A stretch of 64,000 bases of DNA from Bryoerythrophyllum caledonicum. Lineage: Eukaryota; Streptophyta; Bryopsida; Pottiales; Pottiaceae. The notes under the pieces are model-generated. The model saw only the letters and a program-made list of their open reading frames with translations, did not search any database and was not told the origin of the DNA. The stretch covers positions 14,834,028 to 14,898,027 of the forward strand of contig OZ020519.1 in NCBI GenBank assembly GCA_963971425.1, written 5' to 3'. Both the position numbers and the translations under genes were made by a program. Positions 1 to 10,262 of this stretch are shown here, piece by piece; within the stretch, counting starts at the first letter, position 1, and every line of letters starts with the position of its first letter.

Positions 1-8
1 AATATAAA

Positions 9-266
9 AACTTCATTAAAATGGTTGGACAAATGCAATGCAAAGCACTAGCTTGAGTTTTTGGGTGTGTGAAATTTGCATTTCTGTGTTGCAATTTGTG
101 CTTATCCAAAATATATTTGTAACTCTTGATTACAAATTTTACGTTCATAACATATTTATATTTTATGTAGATTGTTGTTACCATTGTTTTTATTGTTTTT
201 ATATGAAAACTACATTAAAATGGTTGAACAAATGCATTGCAAAGCAAGCACCAACTGCTAGTTTTT
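9..266. repeat. Diverged direct duplication, about 199 bp offset
   Basis: A tract of about 50 bp at 9-60 (ATTAAAATGGTTGGACAAAT and onward) returns at 208-266 with scattered differences. The DNA is AT-rich and I see no gene in it. It may belong to an older repeat that is cut off by the window edge. Confidence 0.5.
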
Positions 267-296
267 AGTTAAAATTCTAATTCTAATTGGAATAGC

Positions 297-2056
297 TATC
301 CTCGAATCAAGGATAGTCTATAATTAGAAAAAATTTACATGAATTAGCTCAAAAGACTGCTGTAATTGTCAGCAAAAACTCTCAAAATTCTAATACTCTC
401 TCAATATATTGAATATGATAATATTTTAATATATTTGATTCTTATCATTTGAACTAGTTTACAAATTTACTATTTGCTCAATATTTAAACTTTATTTTTT
501 TCTTTAATCAATTTATTTGAAGACTTTTTAGCAGATTTTTTTTAGTTTTTACTACTTTTTTACATATAAACCAAATATAACTTTCAGTTTTTCATTCATT
601 AGAAAATCCGATTTTGTCAAAACGAATCTCGTTTCGTTTAATTCGGGTTTGTCGCATTCCTAAATTGAAGTGACTCGGAAACCTAAAAAGGTCACCTAAA
701 AAGTTGAGAGAAAAGTACATTATTTTCCCGCCCAAAAATGCTGCCGTTGGAAAAAGTCTTTTCCGCCCACCTCCGTTTTTTGGGCACCGGAGTTCATGTC
801 GATATTTATACTTCCCCTGGAATTTCTCATTTCGAACTCTTTCCTCTCTGTGCCTCGCCTCCGCTTCCACTTCTGTGTTTCAGCTCTTGCCTCTGCAGTA
901 AGATACTGAACTAAGGTTTATATTGTTCTAGGTCTTTTTTGGGCACACGAATGTCTTGGATAGGTTTTTGGGGAAGGAGTGTAAGTGTGGCTGTATTTCT
1001 TATGTTGTTGAATTTCTTGCACGTTGGTTGAAGTCATTTTCATTTTCTTTTTGCCTGTGTCACACCGGTCATTTCAATGTTTTTTCCTCTCCTTTATGTG
1101 CAAGCGTAAAGATCGACTTCCCCATCGCACGTTTTTAAGTGTTGTTGACCATTGAGCATTGTAGCGGACCTTGTTCGCACTCAAACTTTATCTCTATCTG
1201 TGATACTCCGCATATGACGGAATCACTGTGGCAGTGTTATCCTCGTGTCGAGGATAACCTTCACTGATATATTCAGATGAGATGAATAAATATATATAAC
1301 CAAGAATGACTTATCCTCGACTCGAGGATAAAACAAATGAATCATAGTGCTTTCAAAATTAGATTAAGTATTGTACGAATCCGGCGAAAATGTTTTAGAA
1401 ATTGCATTTATCCTTGAGTCGAAGATAATGTAAGAAAACTTGTTGAATTTCAATGATAATATAATGAGTATATTGCATGAGATCATTGGTTGGATCAGGG
1501 TTTGATGTGTTTTCAGTCTTTGCCCATTATTGGTTGTTTATCCACCCAGGGTCTTATCCTCGAGTCGAGGATATCCGAGGTAAGGTACTTAATATTTCCA
1601 TGTCATAATTTATGATAGCTATCCTCAAATCGAGGATAACTGATTTTCAGTTTGATGTCATCTAAGGTGTATGATGAATATTAATTGTCAAATATCAGAT
1701 TGTTGGTTTTTGGAAAATTGCGAATGTCATTTATGCTCTCAAATCTTTGTGAAATGTTTTGGAGTACTATCCTCGGTTCAAGGATATCTCACTGAGGCTT
1801 TATGGAGTTAATGTTTTGAAATCATATCTCGATTGGTTACTGGCAAATATAAATTTAAGGAAATATTTTTCTAGTTCTGAATTTGATTGATTAATCTCTG
1901 AATGTTTCTCTTTGTTCGGAGGTAGGTGTAAATGTGGTGTGTTTCTTCGGGTTCAAATCACGAGTGAGTTGTCAAACCTCACTGTGGATTCCATGAATGA
2001 TCTCCTTATTCAGTATTATAGTTTTTTTATCTTCAATTATCCTCGTATCGAGGATA
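297..2056. repeat. Eight dispersed 19-bp palindromes, TATCCTCGNNTCGAGGATA
   Basis: Eight near-identical 19-bp palindromes lie at 297-315, 1238-1256, 1312-1330, 1409-1427, 1555-1573, 1620-1638, 1768-1786 and 2038-2056. Each has two 8-bp arms (TATCCTCG and CGAGGATA) around a 3-nt centre that always ends in T. Arm differences are transitions only, mostly at the CpG. The spacing is irregular (65 to 941 bp), so this is not a tandem satellite. Seven copies fall in the 0.9 kb just before the transposase-like reading frame, apparently inside a leader intron. I infer protein-binding sites (transposase or host regulator) or RNA hairpins; no family is recognised. A weak relative, TATCCTTG-ATG-CATCGATA, lies at about 5299-5317. 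Confidence 0.9.
803..810 (+). promoter_or_regulatory. Possible TATA box before the transposase leader
   Basis: TATTTATA is followed by a CT-rich leader (about 820-897) and a GTAAGA splice-donor-like site at 898. It fits a promoter for the frame that starts at 2165, with a leader intron holding seven palindromes. This is inference from motif order only. Confidence 0.3.
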
Positions 2057-2164
2057 AGCGTATCTTCTCTGTTTCATCCTCCTCTCATTGATGGTGTTCT
2101 TTACAATTATGATGATATAACTGAATGACTTACCCTCTGTCTATTTCATTGTGATATCTTGAAG

Positions 2165-4978
2165 ATGGAAGATCGTTCATACGATGGTGTTGTCCGAGTT
2201 CCACCTACCTTGCCTCCAGGTGTTGCTGCATGTGATGGAATTCCTCGCGCGTCGTGGTTCTCAAAGCGCGTGATTCTTAGAAACACATCTGGGGCTGATG
2301 TTGGAATTGGACTTTGCCAGAGTGTTGATTCTGGATTTGTTCCTGAAACTGGTGGTCGGCCACTTGGAGATGATCATGTTGCGATTCTAATTGCTGAATG
2401 CTTAGACGAGACTGAAATTCCATTGAATTGGATGTTTGCCCTTCGAGTGTGGCCAACTCGACAGGTCTTTCTTTGCAACGTCAGTTTGTACGACCAAGAG
2501 CAAACTAGCATTTACAATGCAGCTCTAAAAGTATTTCGTCGTGGTCCTAGGGTAGGCGTTCGACAGTACGAAACCACTCGTCAAAGAGTAGAGGGTCCTT
2601 CCCCACGAAAGAAGGAAGTACTTCTTACTTCACAATCGATCAACTCTGTTGCGAGCACCGTCTGTTGTCCAAGAAATTGTACTCAACGATTTCCACGGTG
2701 TTCAATTTATGTGCTTTGCTCCCAAGTTTACCGTGACATTGGAGGTGTTTTCTTTCAGAAACATGTCTGACTTGATGTACACAGGCAGATCCACATGGAT
2801 TCCAATGGCAACAATGTGGTGACGCTTGATGGAATTGATGTATGTCAAAATGCATGGTGTACTATCATGGAGGTTAGCCGAGCCACATTCTACAGGTACA
2901 AACGAGAGGCAAAGGATGGGATGCGGGCGGGGGCACACGGCAATACTGGTACAAAGAAACCCCGGACTCATACTCTACAGGCAATTGCTACTCTGCATGA
3001 TATACTTGATGATGTTGCTGATCACAGTCCTAATAAGACTACTACACTTGGCACTGGGGAGAAGGTGGTCTCGAAACACCTACCTGCCTCTTTTTAATGG
3101 AGTGGAGTGTTGCCCAAAGTGAATGAGGTGAATTCAAGATTTGGCCTCAAACCAATATCTTTGTCTGGACTGAGTCGAATTCGGAGCTCCGAATTTGAAC
3201 AATACTCTACTAAGAAGCCTAGTGACAACTTTGCTCGCTGCGGAAGATGCGACCAACTTAAGCAACTAAAGAAGGCTTGTACAAGGGGGTCTTCCGCATA
3301 CAAAATGTGGGAAGTCAAGTTGCAGTTACACGAGGCCTCTCAACAGACTCATCGAATTTTATATTAAGGGAACCGGAAGAACTCGGAAGAAAAACCGAAT
3401 GAGGTTGTGTGCATCATCCATGATAAAATGGATCATAGCAAAACCGCATCTCCTCATTTTTCTCACAAGAATAAAGCGACGGAGTCCTTCATGAAATTGC
3501 CTGTGGCCGTAACTGGAATGATTGCGCATGGACATGGAGATGTTTGTTATGCCCATTATAGTCTTGATATCTTCCCCACCGACTCGAACCACACTATTGG
3601 ATCGATTGCGAAGTTACTTCGGGACTTAGAGAGTCCACCGGCGTATTCTTCTCGTGAATTATTTACCGGAGAAAGAGCTTCTCCTCTCTCTGAGGTTGTG
3701 CTTGCGGATGCTAACGTGTGTCTTGGATCTCTTGCTGCTTCACCAATTGAGCCTATTCCTGCGAAACAATTACCACCAATTCTCCAAATGCAGTTGGATA
3801 ATGCCACAAGGGACAATAAAAATAGGTTTGTGTTTGCTTTCTTTTCCCTCCTCGTTCATATGGGTATTTTCCGTGAAGTGTATGTCAACTTCTTACTTGT
3901 TGGTCATACTCACGAGGATATTGATGCAATATTTGGGAGATGGAGTTCCAAACTAAAGTCAAATAGCTATCCAACGATTCCACTCTTGATGAAATCATTC
4001 ATGGATGCTGAGAAAATGCCAGTTATTCCACACCTCATTGAAGAGGTGCCCGATTTCAAGGGCTTTTTAGAAGGATATTTGTGAATTGGCAAAGAGGTCC
4101 TTACGGGTCACACAAAGGGCCAACAATTCAAGTTCTACAAGGGCTCAGATGGATTGCCAAAGATGCAGTACAAAATTCTTTATACAGATAGGGATTGGTT
4201 GCCCGAGGAGGATGGAGGAATCCAGCTGTGGAAAGTGACGGCAGATGGTATGCCAATTTTGCCTCGTGGTCAGCCGCTTCCTCTCATTCCGCGACGTCAT
4301 GAGAATTATGATGAGGTTTTGAAGGGTATCTCTGGGTTTCTAAGTCTTTGGAAATCGATGGCTAACGAGGATCTCTCCGGTGAATATAGGAGGAATAACG
4401 AGCATATTATGTATTATTGGAGAGGTGTTAAGGATGCCCATGAAGGGCCTTTGGAAGAATCGTCTCTTCTACGAGAGGGATTCTGGCCTCTATCTAGATA
4501 TGCTCCATCTATGGTGGATGAATATGAGATTGATGGGTCGTTGCGGGAGGAGTATGCAGAGGACCCTCCATTCATTGGACAACGTCATCATTGTCCTCCT
4601 CCATCGTTTCGGGTTGGTAGAGATGTGTACGAGGGCTATATACTTGCGGTGCGTTCTGCTGATGGGGATTTGCGCCCATTTTGGATTGCCTTGGCGTTGA
4701 CTAATCCACATCCGGATCGTGAACATTCTCATGAGATTAAAGTGCAATACTTCAAACCTGCATCCCAACGTCATGTGGACTTGGAAACGTACCAAGGGTG
4801 GGATTCTAATCATGGGAATAATTGGGTTGAAGAGACTGAATCTGAACCAATCTGGGTGTATACAGATTGTATTTTAACGGCTTGGAAGCCTAGGTTGCGT
4901 GGAAACACAAGCTCCTCTAGGTTAAGAATTCCAAAATCACAAGTGGACATAATCAAGGCATCTTTAGTTGAATTATAG
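2165..4978 (+). pseudogene. DUF7869-type transposase-like gene, decayed
   Basis: The frame starts at ATG 2165 (AAG-ATG-GAA) and ends at TAG 4976-4978. An N-terminal block at 2827-2960 has the family's G-x2-VC...R...HGN-x-G-x-KKP pattern. The core carries HDKMDHSK (3421 on), LDNATRDNKNR (about 3793 on) and GHTHEDID (about 3902 on), the hallmark order of DUF7869 proteins. The three Asp positions look like an RNase H-fold DDE catalytic triad, which is inference. The C-terminus (about 4600-4960) holds a W- and D-rich, BAH/chromo-like stretch. The frame is interrupted by stops at 3095, 3365 and 4082. A segment at about 2649-2790 reads better one frame over (APSVVQEIVLNDFHGVQF) before the original frame resumes near 2795. 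Family membership is quite sure; activity is unlikely. Confidence 0.7.
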
Positions 4979-5807
4979 ATTCCATCGGAATTTGTGGTTT
5001 TTGGGGACTAGAGTTATTTTACCAATATAAAATAGGGGGGTGCTTGTTCTTTTTTGATTTTTTGTTCTTTCGTGCTGGATATTCTATTAAGTATGTAGTG
5101 AATTTGTATCTATAGAATGGAATTGTACTCTTTGAATGTGCGCATAGCATATTTGTAGATAGAATTAGATTAGTATTTGTAGTTACATGTAGTGATGTAT
5201 TGTGTTGCTTTCAATATTATACAACAGAAGCGGGAATTTTGTTTCATCATTGATGTATAATGGCGGTTCACATTGTGAGTGTCATTAATTGTACATTTAT
5301 CCTTGATGCATCGATACTTTCTATTGATAGCAATTATTGAATGGATTGCAACAATACATGCTAACTTTTCAACGCTAGGTATTTCAATGACCTTGTTGTT
5401 TGGAAATAGTAGAATCTCTTGAAATTGGTAATTAATTCGTTTTCAAATGAAAAGGTATGCATTCTAGGTGGAATTTAAATGAGTGTATATGTGTATTTTA
5501 GTCCAATTTTAAACCCTACTTAGAGGGGTTATCACATTTATTGTTGCTTCTATTTTCCACAGTAATTTTATTTTCGCAATGATTTTTTTTGGATGTATTA
5601 GTTTTTCTTAGGTAATATCCTCCATATCTTGGTACATTTTTTATAATCTATTACCTTTACACATACAATTGAATATGATATTCAATTTCATACAAGATGA
5701 ATTCAACAATCCATGATACAGCTAGATTATTTAGCATTTTCAATAGAGATTAAGTCTCAATTTAATACATAGTCTCAAATTAATGAAATTATAAATTGCC
5801 TAAAAAA
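4979..5807. other. AT-rich flank without genes
   Basis: Between the transposase stop and the 3' end of the LINE I see only AT-rich DNA: a weak palindrome relative at 5299-5317 and diffuse repeats of TCTCAAATTAATGAA type at about 5755-5790. No coding potential or RNA gene was recognised. Confidence 0.5.
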
Positions 5808-5865
5808 AGACACCATGATAAATTGAGACTCCGAAATGTCTCATTTTAATGAATATGGTGTTTAG
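5808..5865. repeat. Imperfect palindrome at the LINE 3' end
   Basis: The left arm AGACACCATGATAAATTGAG pairs imperfectly with a right arm ending in ATGAATATGGTGTTT around GAGAC...GTCTC. The right arm (GTCTCATTTTAATGAA) is found again at 16365-16380, followed there by AATAGTGTT. It sits exactly where the minus-strand LINE should end, so it may be the LINE tail hairpin or an independent small inverted-repeat element. Confidence 0.55.
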
Positions 5866-6245
5866 GAGGTAATTAGCTTTCGAATTTCCCATACCGCTTT
5901 ATTATGTCTTTTAACAATTAAAGAATGTATGTGGTGGTTTTGGCATTTTAGTAGTACATGAAGCCATGTGTCGGGGTCCATTGAAGTGCATATGGGGCAT
6001 GTTATGGATGGGAATCTATCTATTCCAAAGAAGAATTGTTTTCGAGCGTTTCCCATATATTGACCGGTACGGAATTTGATGAGGCATGTTATTTGTGAGT
6101 CGGAAATGTTGGGGTTTTTCCAGAAATTTGTAGAGAGTTCATTGTCTATGTTATTATTGTTAGTCCATTTTTCTATGTTAGGAATATTTTCTGCAATAGT
6201 ATCAAGGTTGTTGTAGAGGTCTTGTTTTTTGAGATATTTGCTCAA
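5862..6245 (-). CDS. LINE C-terminal segment with Cys/His finger
   Basis: This stretch is in the same frame as the RNase H segment upstream and is separated from it only by a TAG at 6288-6290. It contains CPICTSMDPDTWLHVLLKC followed by QNHHIH, the C-x2-C-x8-H-x4-C type of finger found at the C-terminus of many LINE polyproteins. It is best read as the end of the LINE pol protein, not as a separate gene; no ATG starts it. Confidence 0.65.
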   Translation of the reverse strand: MSKYLKKQDLYNNLDTIAENIPNIEKWTNNNNIDNELSTNFWKNPNISDSQITCLIKFRTGQYMGNARKQFFFGIDRFPSITCPICTSMDPDTWLHVLLKCQNHHIHSLIVKRHNKAVWEIRKLITS

Positions 6246-6287
6246 GAATCTAATCGGGCCTTTATCGGGGGTGTCTACTTTGGAGGG

Positions 6288-8357
6288 CTAGTCTTCTTTT
6301 TGGAAGCAATATGGGGTGGCGTGGGCATGTTCGTGTGGGTCTTTGGCATTTTTGTGTGATTTTTCTCGGCCCTCTTTTTCTTGTTTATCCGCTTGTTTGT
6401 TACCATCAATGTCGGCGTGGGCTCGAACTTTGTGTATGGTTGTGATTTGTCTTCGTTTTAGTATCATTTGGACCATAGATTTTAGTATGATTTGGTCAGG
6501 GTGGCTATTGTGGAGGGTAGGATGTGTTATTTGGGTGTATAATAAATATAGTGCATTAATGCAGTCTGTGAATATGTGCGCTGGTTCATTGTTGTATTTT
6601 GTTGTGATAATTTCCAGTGTTTTGTGGATGGCCATGAGTTCTACTCTAAGGATATTTTGTAGTCCATGTAGTCTTTTGGCTAATTTGATTTCTTTCATAG
6701 AGCTGTATATTCTGTAACCGGCTTTTTCCCTACGCCAATTATCCGGACTAATCTGTTCTGGTGGTTTGAAAGAACCATCGGTATAGTAGCTATATGCAAG
6801 GTCAAATTTTGGTGAGGTGGTAGTTTGGTAGTTTGGGAGGGGTGGGGGTGATAAGGTGTAATCTAGTGTGTTGTTGTTGTGATTTAGTTTTGACCATTTT
6901 TTGTTTCTGTTTATTGGTGTTTGTATAGGTGTTGGTGGGGCCATATTTGTGTATAGCCGGTTTATGTTGAGAGTTTTTGCTATGGAGGTGAGTTTGGCAA
7001 GTTGTTCTAAGGTGCCAAGGGTTTGGTTTTGGTGATGGATGCATATTATTTGTAGTGTAGATGGTTCGATTCTGGGCTTTTTTAGCTCAGGGGGGATAGT
7101 AGGTTCTTCGTATCTAATTGTGTCTGCTTCAAATGTAACAATGATATGGGAGTCTGCAAATGGGCTTGATTGTGGATTAAAGTTTTGGTACCAATTGTTG
7201 TCTGGTGTGATAATGAGTGTATATGTGTGTTGTGGGTTGTGTTTGGCAGCAAGACGGGCCCAATGTATTGCTTGTTGTGTTTCCTCCTCATTGTGGGGGT
7301 GAGCTATACCTTTATCGATCCATTTGTAGTCAAAGGCCTTTCCTAACGAGCCAAATATTTTATCTCTTTCAAAGGGTGAGTAGAATTTTTTTAATTTGGT
7401 GGAGCATGTGACAAGGGAAGAGAAGTATGATTGTTCTATGTTAAAGGATGAGATTAATGAGTCTAGAATAGGTGTGGGTATTGTGTATTGTGCATTTTTG
7501 AGGGGATTATTTTTTGGAATGCGGTATTTATATCTTTGATATAGCCAAATTAATTCGATTTCGAGTGGTTGGGTTGTTGGTTCAGTGTTTGTAGGGCTTT
7601 GTAGTTTTATGTTGTATTGATTCCATAGCCATCGGAGTCTGGTAGTGGGAATAGTGTGAAAATGTCGGCCATTTGCTTCATATAGGTGGGCTTGATTGTT
7701 CTCTATTTTAATTGTGTTTGATATTGTGATAATATCTTTTTCGGGGTTACATTCCATTGTGTAGATGTTTAGGAGTGGGATGATTATAGGTGGAGTTATG
7801 GACCTTGAGTCTTGTGATTGTTCTTGGGGATGGTGGGCTTGAATGATTTCCAAGTAGAATTTATTTTGGATCTTTTGATAGTATTGTTTTAGTTTTTCGG
7901 TGTTATATGTGGAGGTATTACAGTCGTGTCTTGGAAAGAGGTTTCTTTGGGGAAGCCATTTATTGAATGTAGTATTGTTGTGTTTCCATTGGCATAGGTA
8001 TTTTGTATAGGTATTTTGTATTTTGTTGGTATCTAGTTGTTGTATATGTTCATGTCTTATGATGCTGTTAATAGGGTATGTGGTGGGATTTTCGGTGATG
8101 TATGTTGGGGGGCGGGGGTGGTATGGATATAAAGAGTTGGAGGGATGAATTGGTGGTAAGGTAGTTCTTGGAAGGATGTTGTTGTTGATGGTGATGAATG
8201 GATCTTGGAGTATGTAGGAGTATGGGTGTATGTTGCAAGGGGTATCACATGTGGTGGGGCATGTTGGATGGCAAAAAAGTTGTTTGGCGACATTTAGGGC
8301 ACTCTTGATTAGTTTGGATGAGGTAAAGTGGTAGGTTTTAAAGTCCTCATTATTCAT
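6288..8357 (-). CDS. LINE pol segment: linker and RNase H domain
   Basis: This is a 689-residue open stretch in the same frame as the reverse transcriptase segment. It is separated from it by TAG (8442-8444) and TAA (8433-8435), two codons apart. RNase H lies at about residues 518-655: YTDGSF (first Asp), an RVELMAIHKTLE stretch (Glu), HIFTDCINAL (Asp) and AHADIDGNKQAD (His/Asp end motif). The preceding 500 residues are low-complexity and poorly conserved by eye. RNase H degrades the RNA strand during target-primed reverse transcription. If the stops arose from CAG and CAA, the frame would read on as one pol protein. Confidence 0.75.
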   Translation of the reverse strand: MNNEDFKTYHFTSSKLIKSALNVAKQLFCHPTCPTTCDTPCNIHPYSYILQDPFITINNNILPRTTLPPIHPSNSLYPYHPRPPTYITENPTTYPINSIIRHEHIQQLDTNKIQNTYTKYLCQWKHNNTTFNKWLPQRNLFPRHDCNTSTYNTEKLKQYYQKIQNKFYLEIIQAHHPQEQSQDSRSITPPIIIPLLNIYTMECNPEKDIITISNTIKIENNQAHLYEANGRHFHTIPTTRLRWLWNQYNIKLQSPTNTEPTTQPLEIELIWLYQRYKYRIPKNNPLKNAQYTIPTPILDSLISSFNIEQSYFSSLVTCSTKLKKFYSPFERDKIFGSLGKAFDYKWIDKGIAHPHNEEETQQAIHWARLAAKHNPQHTYTLIITPDNNWYQNFNPQSSPFADSHIIVTFEADTIRYEEPTIPPELKKPRIEPSTLQIICIHHQNQTLGTLEQLAKLTSIAKTLNINRLYTNMAPPTPIQTPINRNKKWSKLNHNNNTLDYTLSPPPLPNYQTTTSPKFDLAYSYYTDGSFKPPEQISPDNWRREKAGYRIYSSMKEIKLAKRLHGLQNILRVELMAIHKTLEIITTKYNNEPAHIFTDCINALYLLYTQITHPTLHNSHPDQIILKSMVQMILKRRQITTIHKVRAHADIDGNKQADKQEKEGREKSHKNAKDPHEHAHATPYCFQKED

Positions 8358-8441
8358 GATGTGTGTGCCGTTTGGTAGAGTAATTTGTTTTAGTTCGAAG
8401 ATGTTTTTTGAGAGGAGTTTTTGTAAATGTTTTTAAGAGAG

Positions 8442-10043
8442 CTAGGCGTTGAGTGTGTTATGGTTTCGTGTTTTTTGACGCCATACTATTTCTAATGATG
8501 TTTGATCAAAGAGGAAATTTGGAAGTGTACTCTTAAGGTGAACTTTAGCTACGTGTTTTAATAGGAAGAATGTAGGAGTTATTGGTGATCTTATATAGTC
8601 CGTTTTTTTAATTCTAGGTATATTATCAGCACCACCAAATTCAGCAAGAACATAATGAGTTAGCCCATTATATATTTTTCCGAGCCTACCTTTGTCATTT
8701 AGGGCATTTTGTAATTGTTCCCCTGTACACCTTAGATAGGCATTTTTGAGGGAGAAAGCTTCAAGTCCAAATAAGTTATGTGGGAGTTGGGTTATTGCGT
8801 TTGACATGCATTTGGGCATACCACAAATGTTTTTTTGTATGGCTATAATCTTTTGGTCAAGTTTTTTAATGGTTGGCATAGAGTATGGTACAGCGTAGAA
8901 GGTGTATGCTACACCTGGGCATATTACGGTGTCAATCATTTTAATTTTTTGTTTCATAGTGGCCGGACATATTGTTAATTCTTTGCATTGTTGAATGAGT
9001 TTTGTGGTCGTAGTGTGAATTTGGATTTTCCATTTTAGAGAGGGGACGAGGTTTGTGCCTAGGTATACATATGATTCATTTTGGTGTAGTATAGGGATTG
9101 GTTGACCACGGTAATTAATGTTGGAAGCTTGCATTAGGGCTTTAAATGTAGTTGGGTTCATTTTGGATTTGTTTGGACATCCAGTAGCAGCGCATTTTGG
9201 GACGCCTACGTCCATACCAGTCCATTTACAATATCTATCGATTTTATCCATTTGTGTTTGTAATGATTTTATTTTGTTAGTTATAGTAGCAAGGTCATCG
9301 GCGTATGCGGCGGAGTTTATGGTGGTTTGTGATGTACCAAAAGTATACCCATTATTGCCTCGTTCTAGCCATCTAAGTAGTGGTTCCAAAAATATAATGG
9401 ATAGGTATGGACTAAGGGTGTCTCCTTGTATAGTGCCTCTATGGATGGGGATGGACTTAGTATTACCAAAGTGCTCTCCGGTGTAGTAAGTAGATGATTG
9501 GGAGTAGATATTTCCAATTAGTGTAGTTGCATCTTTAGGGTATCCAACATCAGTCATTATTGCTAATAGGTGGGCGTGGTCTATAGAGCCAAATGCGTTT
9601 TTGAAGTCGACATATAAAACATATATGTCTTGGTTTGTGAATCTTGCGTCTTTTAGTGCCGCTATTATAGTTTGTATTTGTCTAGAGGTACTTCTCTCTG
9701 CTCTAAATCCTTCTTGGCTATAGTGTAGGATTTTAAACATTCCACCATACGAAGATAATATTGAGGTAAGTGTACTGGTGTAGAGTTTATATATTGTGTT
9801 GGCTAATGCAATTGGTCTATGATTTGATAGAATTGAAGGATCTTCTTTTTTGTATAGTAAAATTGTTGCACTTGTTTTCCATGAAGCTGGTATTTGTTTT
9901 TGTTTATAACAATGAGAGAAGAATAGAAATAATAATTTATTAAATCTTGGGGGCATGTGTTTGAGTATTGAATTTGGAATACGGTCATGTTGGTATTGTG
10001 GGTCTATTGTTTTTTGTTTGTTGGTTGAATATTTCGTTTGCAA
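8442..10043 (-). CDS. LINE reverse transcriptase
   Basis: The 533 residues carry the non-LTR reverse transcriptase blocks in order: WKTSATILLYKK and NHRPIALANTIYKL (blocks 1-2), QEGFRAERST (block 2a), VLYVDFKNAFGSIDH (block A, first Asp), HRGTIQGDTLSP (block B), AAYADDLATI (block C at about residue 245) and SYVYLGTNLVP (block D/E). It continues the endonuclease frame after a frame change near 10010-10040. The 200 or so bases before it (10260-10043) also read as protein (WIKDIALVAKNANIQARK...KKLETPP), linking endonuclease and reverse transcriptase. Its role is copying the element RNA at the nicked target. Confidence 0.85.
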   Translation of the reverse strand: MQTKYSTNKQKTIDPQYQHDRIPNSILKHMPPRFNKLLFLFFSHCYKQKQIPASWKTSATILLYKKEDPSILSNHRPIALANTIYKLYTSTLTSILSSYGGMFKILHYSQEGFRAERSTSRQIQTIIAALKDARFTNQDIYVLYVDFKNAFGSIDHAHLLAIMTDVGYPKDATTLIGNIYSQSSTYYTGEHFGNTKSIPIHRGTIQGDTLSPYLSIIFLEPLLRWLERGNNGYTFGTSQTTINSAAYADDLATITNKIKSLQTQMDKIDRYCKWTGMDVGVPKCAATGCPNKSKMNPTTFKALMQASNINYRGQPIPILHQNESYVYLGTNLVPSLKWKIQIHTTTTKLIQQCKELTICPATMKQKIKMIDTVICPGVAYTFYAVPYSMPTIKKLDQKIIAIQKNICGMPKCMSNAITQLPHNLFGLEAFSLKNAYLRCTGEQLQNALNDKGRLGKIYNGLTHYVLAEFGGADNIPRIKKTDYIRSPITPTFFLLKHVAKVHLKSTLPNFLFDQTSLEIVWRQKTRNHNTLNA

Positions 10044-10262
10044 TGTCTTCCGGGCTAGTTAGAATGTTATTATATTGGTCAGTAATACAATCCAATGGTG
10101 GAGTTTCTAGTTTTTTAAAAACTTTTCTGTTTATTTTCTTAGGGCTAATTTTGTATATTTGTCTGTATTTTGAGATGGCTTTTTTAATATTGTCTTTTGA
10201 GTATTTTGTAGTAACTTTCCGGGCTTGTATATTGGCATTTTTTGCGACTAGTGCAATGTCTT

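Larger units (their letters stand above)
297..5320 (+). mobile_element. DUF7869-type DNA transposon (limits uncertain)
   Basis: I treat the palindrome-bearing leader and the transposase-like frame (2165-4978) as one element. The outer limits are only the first palindrome and the weak palindrome relative after the gene; no clear terminal inverted repeats or target duplications could be found by eye. The leader has a promoter-like stretch near 800 and a possible leader intron from a GTAAGA donor at about 898 to an AG just before the start codon. Confidence 0.45.

Noticed and set aside
297-2056. CRISPR-like array
   Set aside because: Repeats are regular, but spacing ranges from 65 to 941 bp and the DNA is eukaryotic; no spacers of uniform size.
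2165-4978. Stop codon reassignment explaining the in-frame stops
   Set aside because: TAA and TGA are used here, while the intact host genes end normally at TAA, TAG and TGA; decay is simpler.
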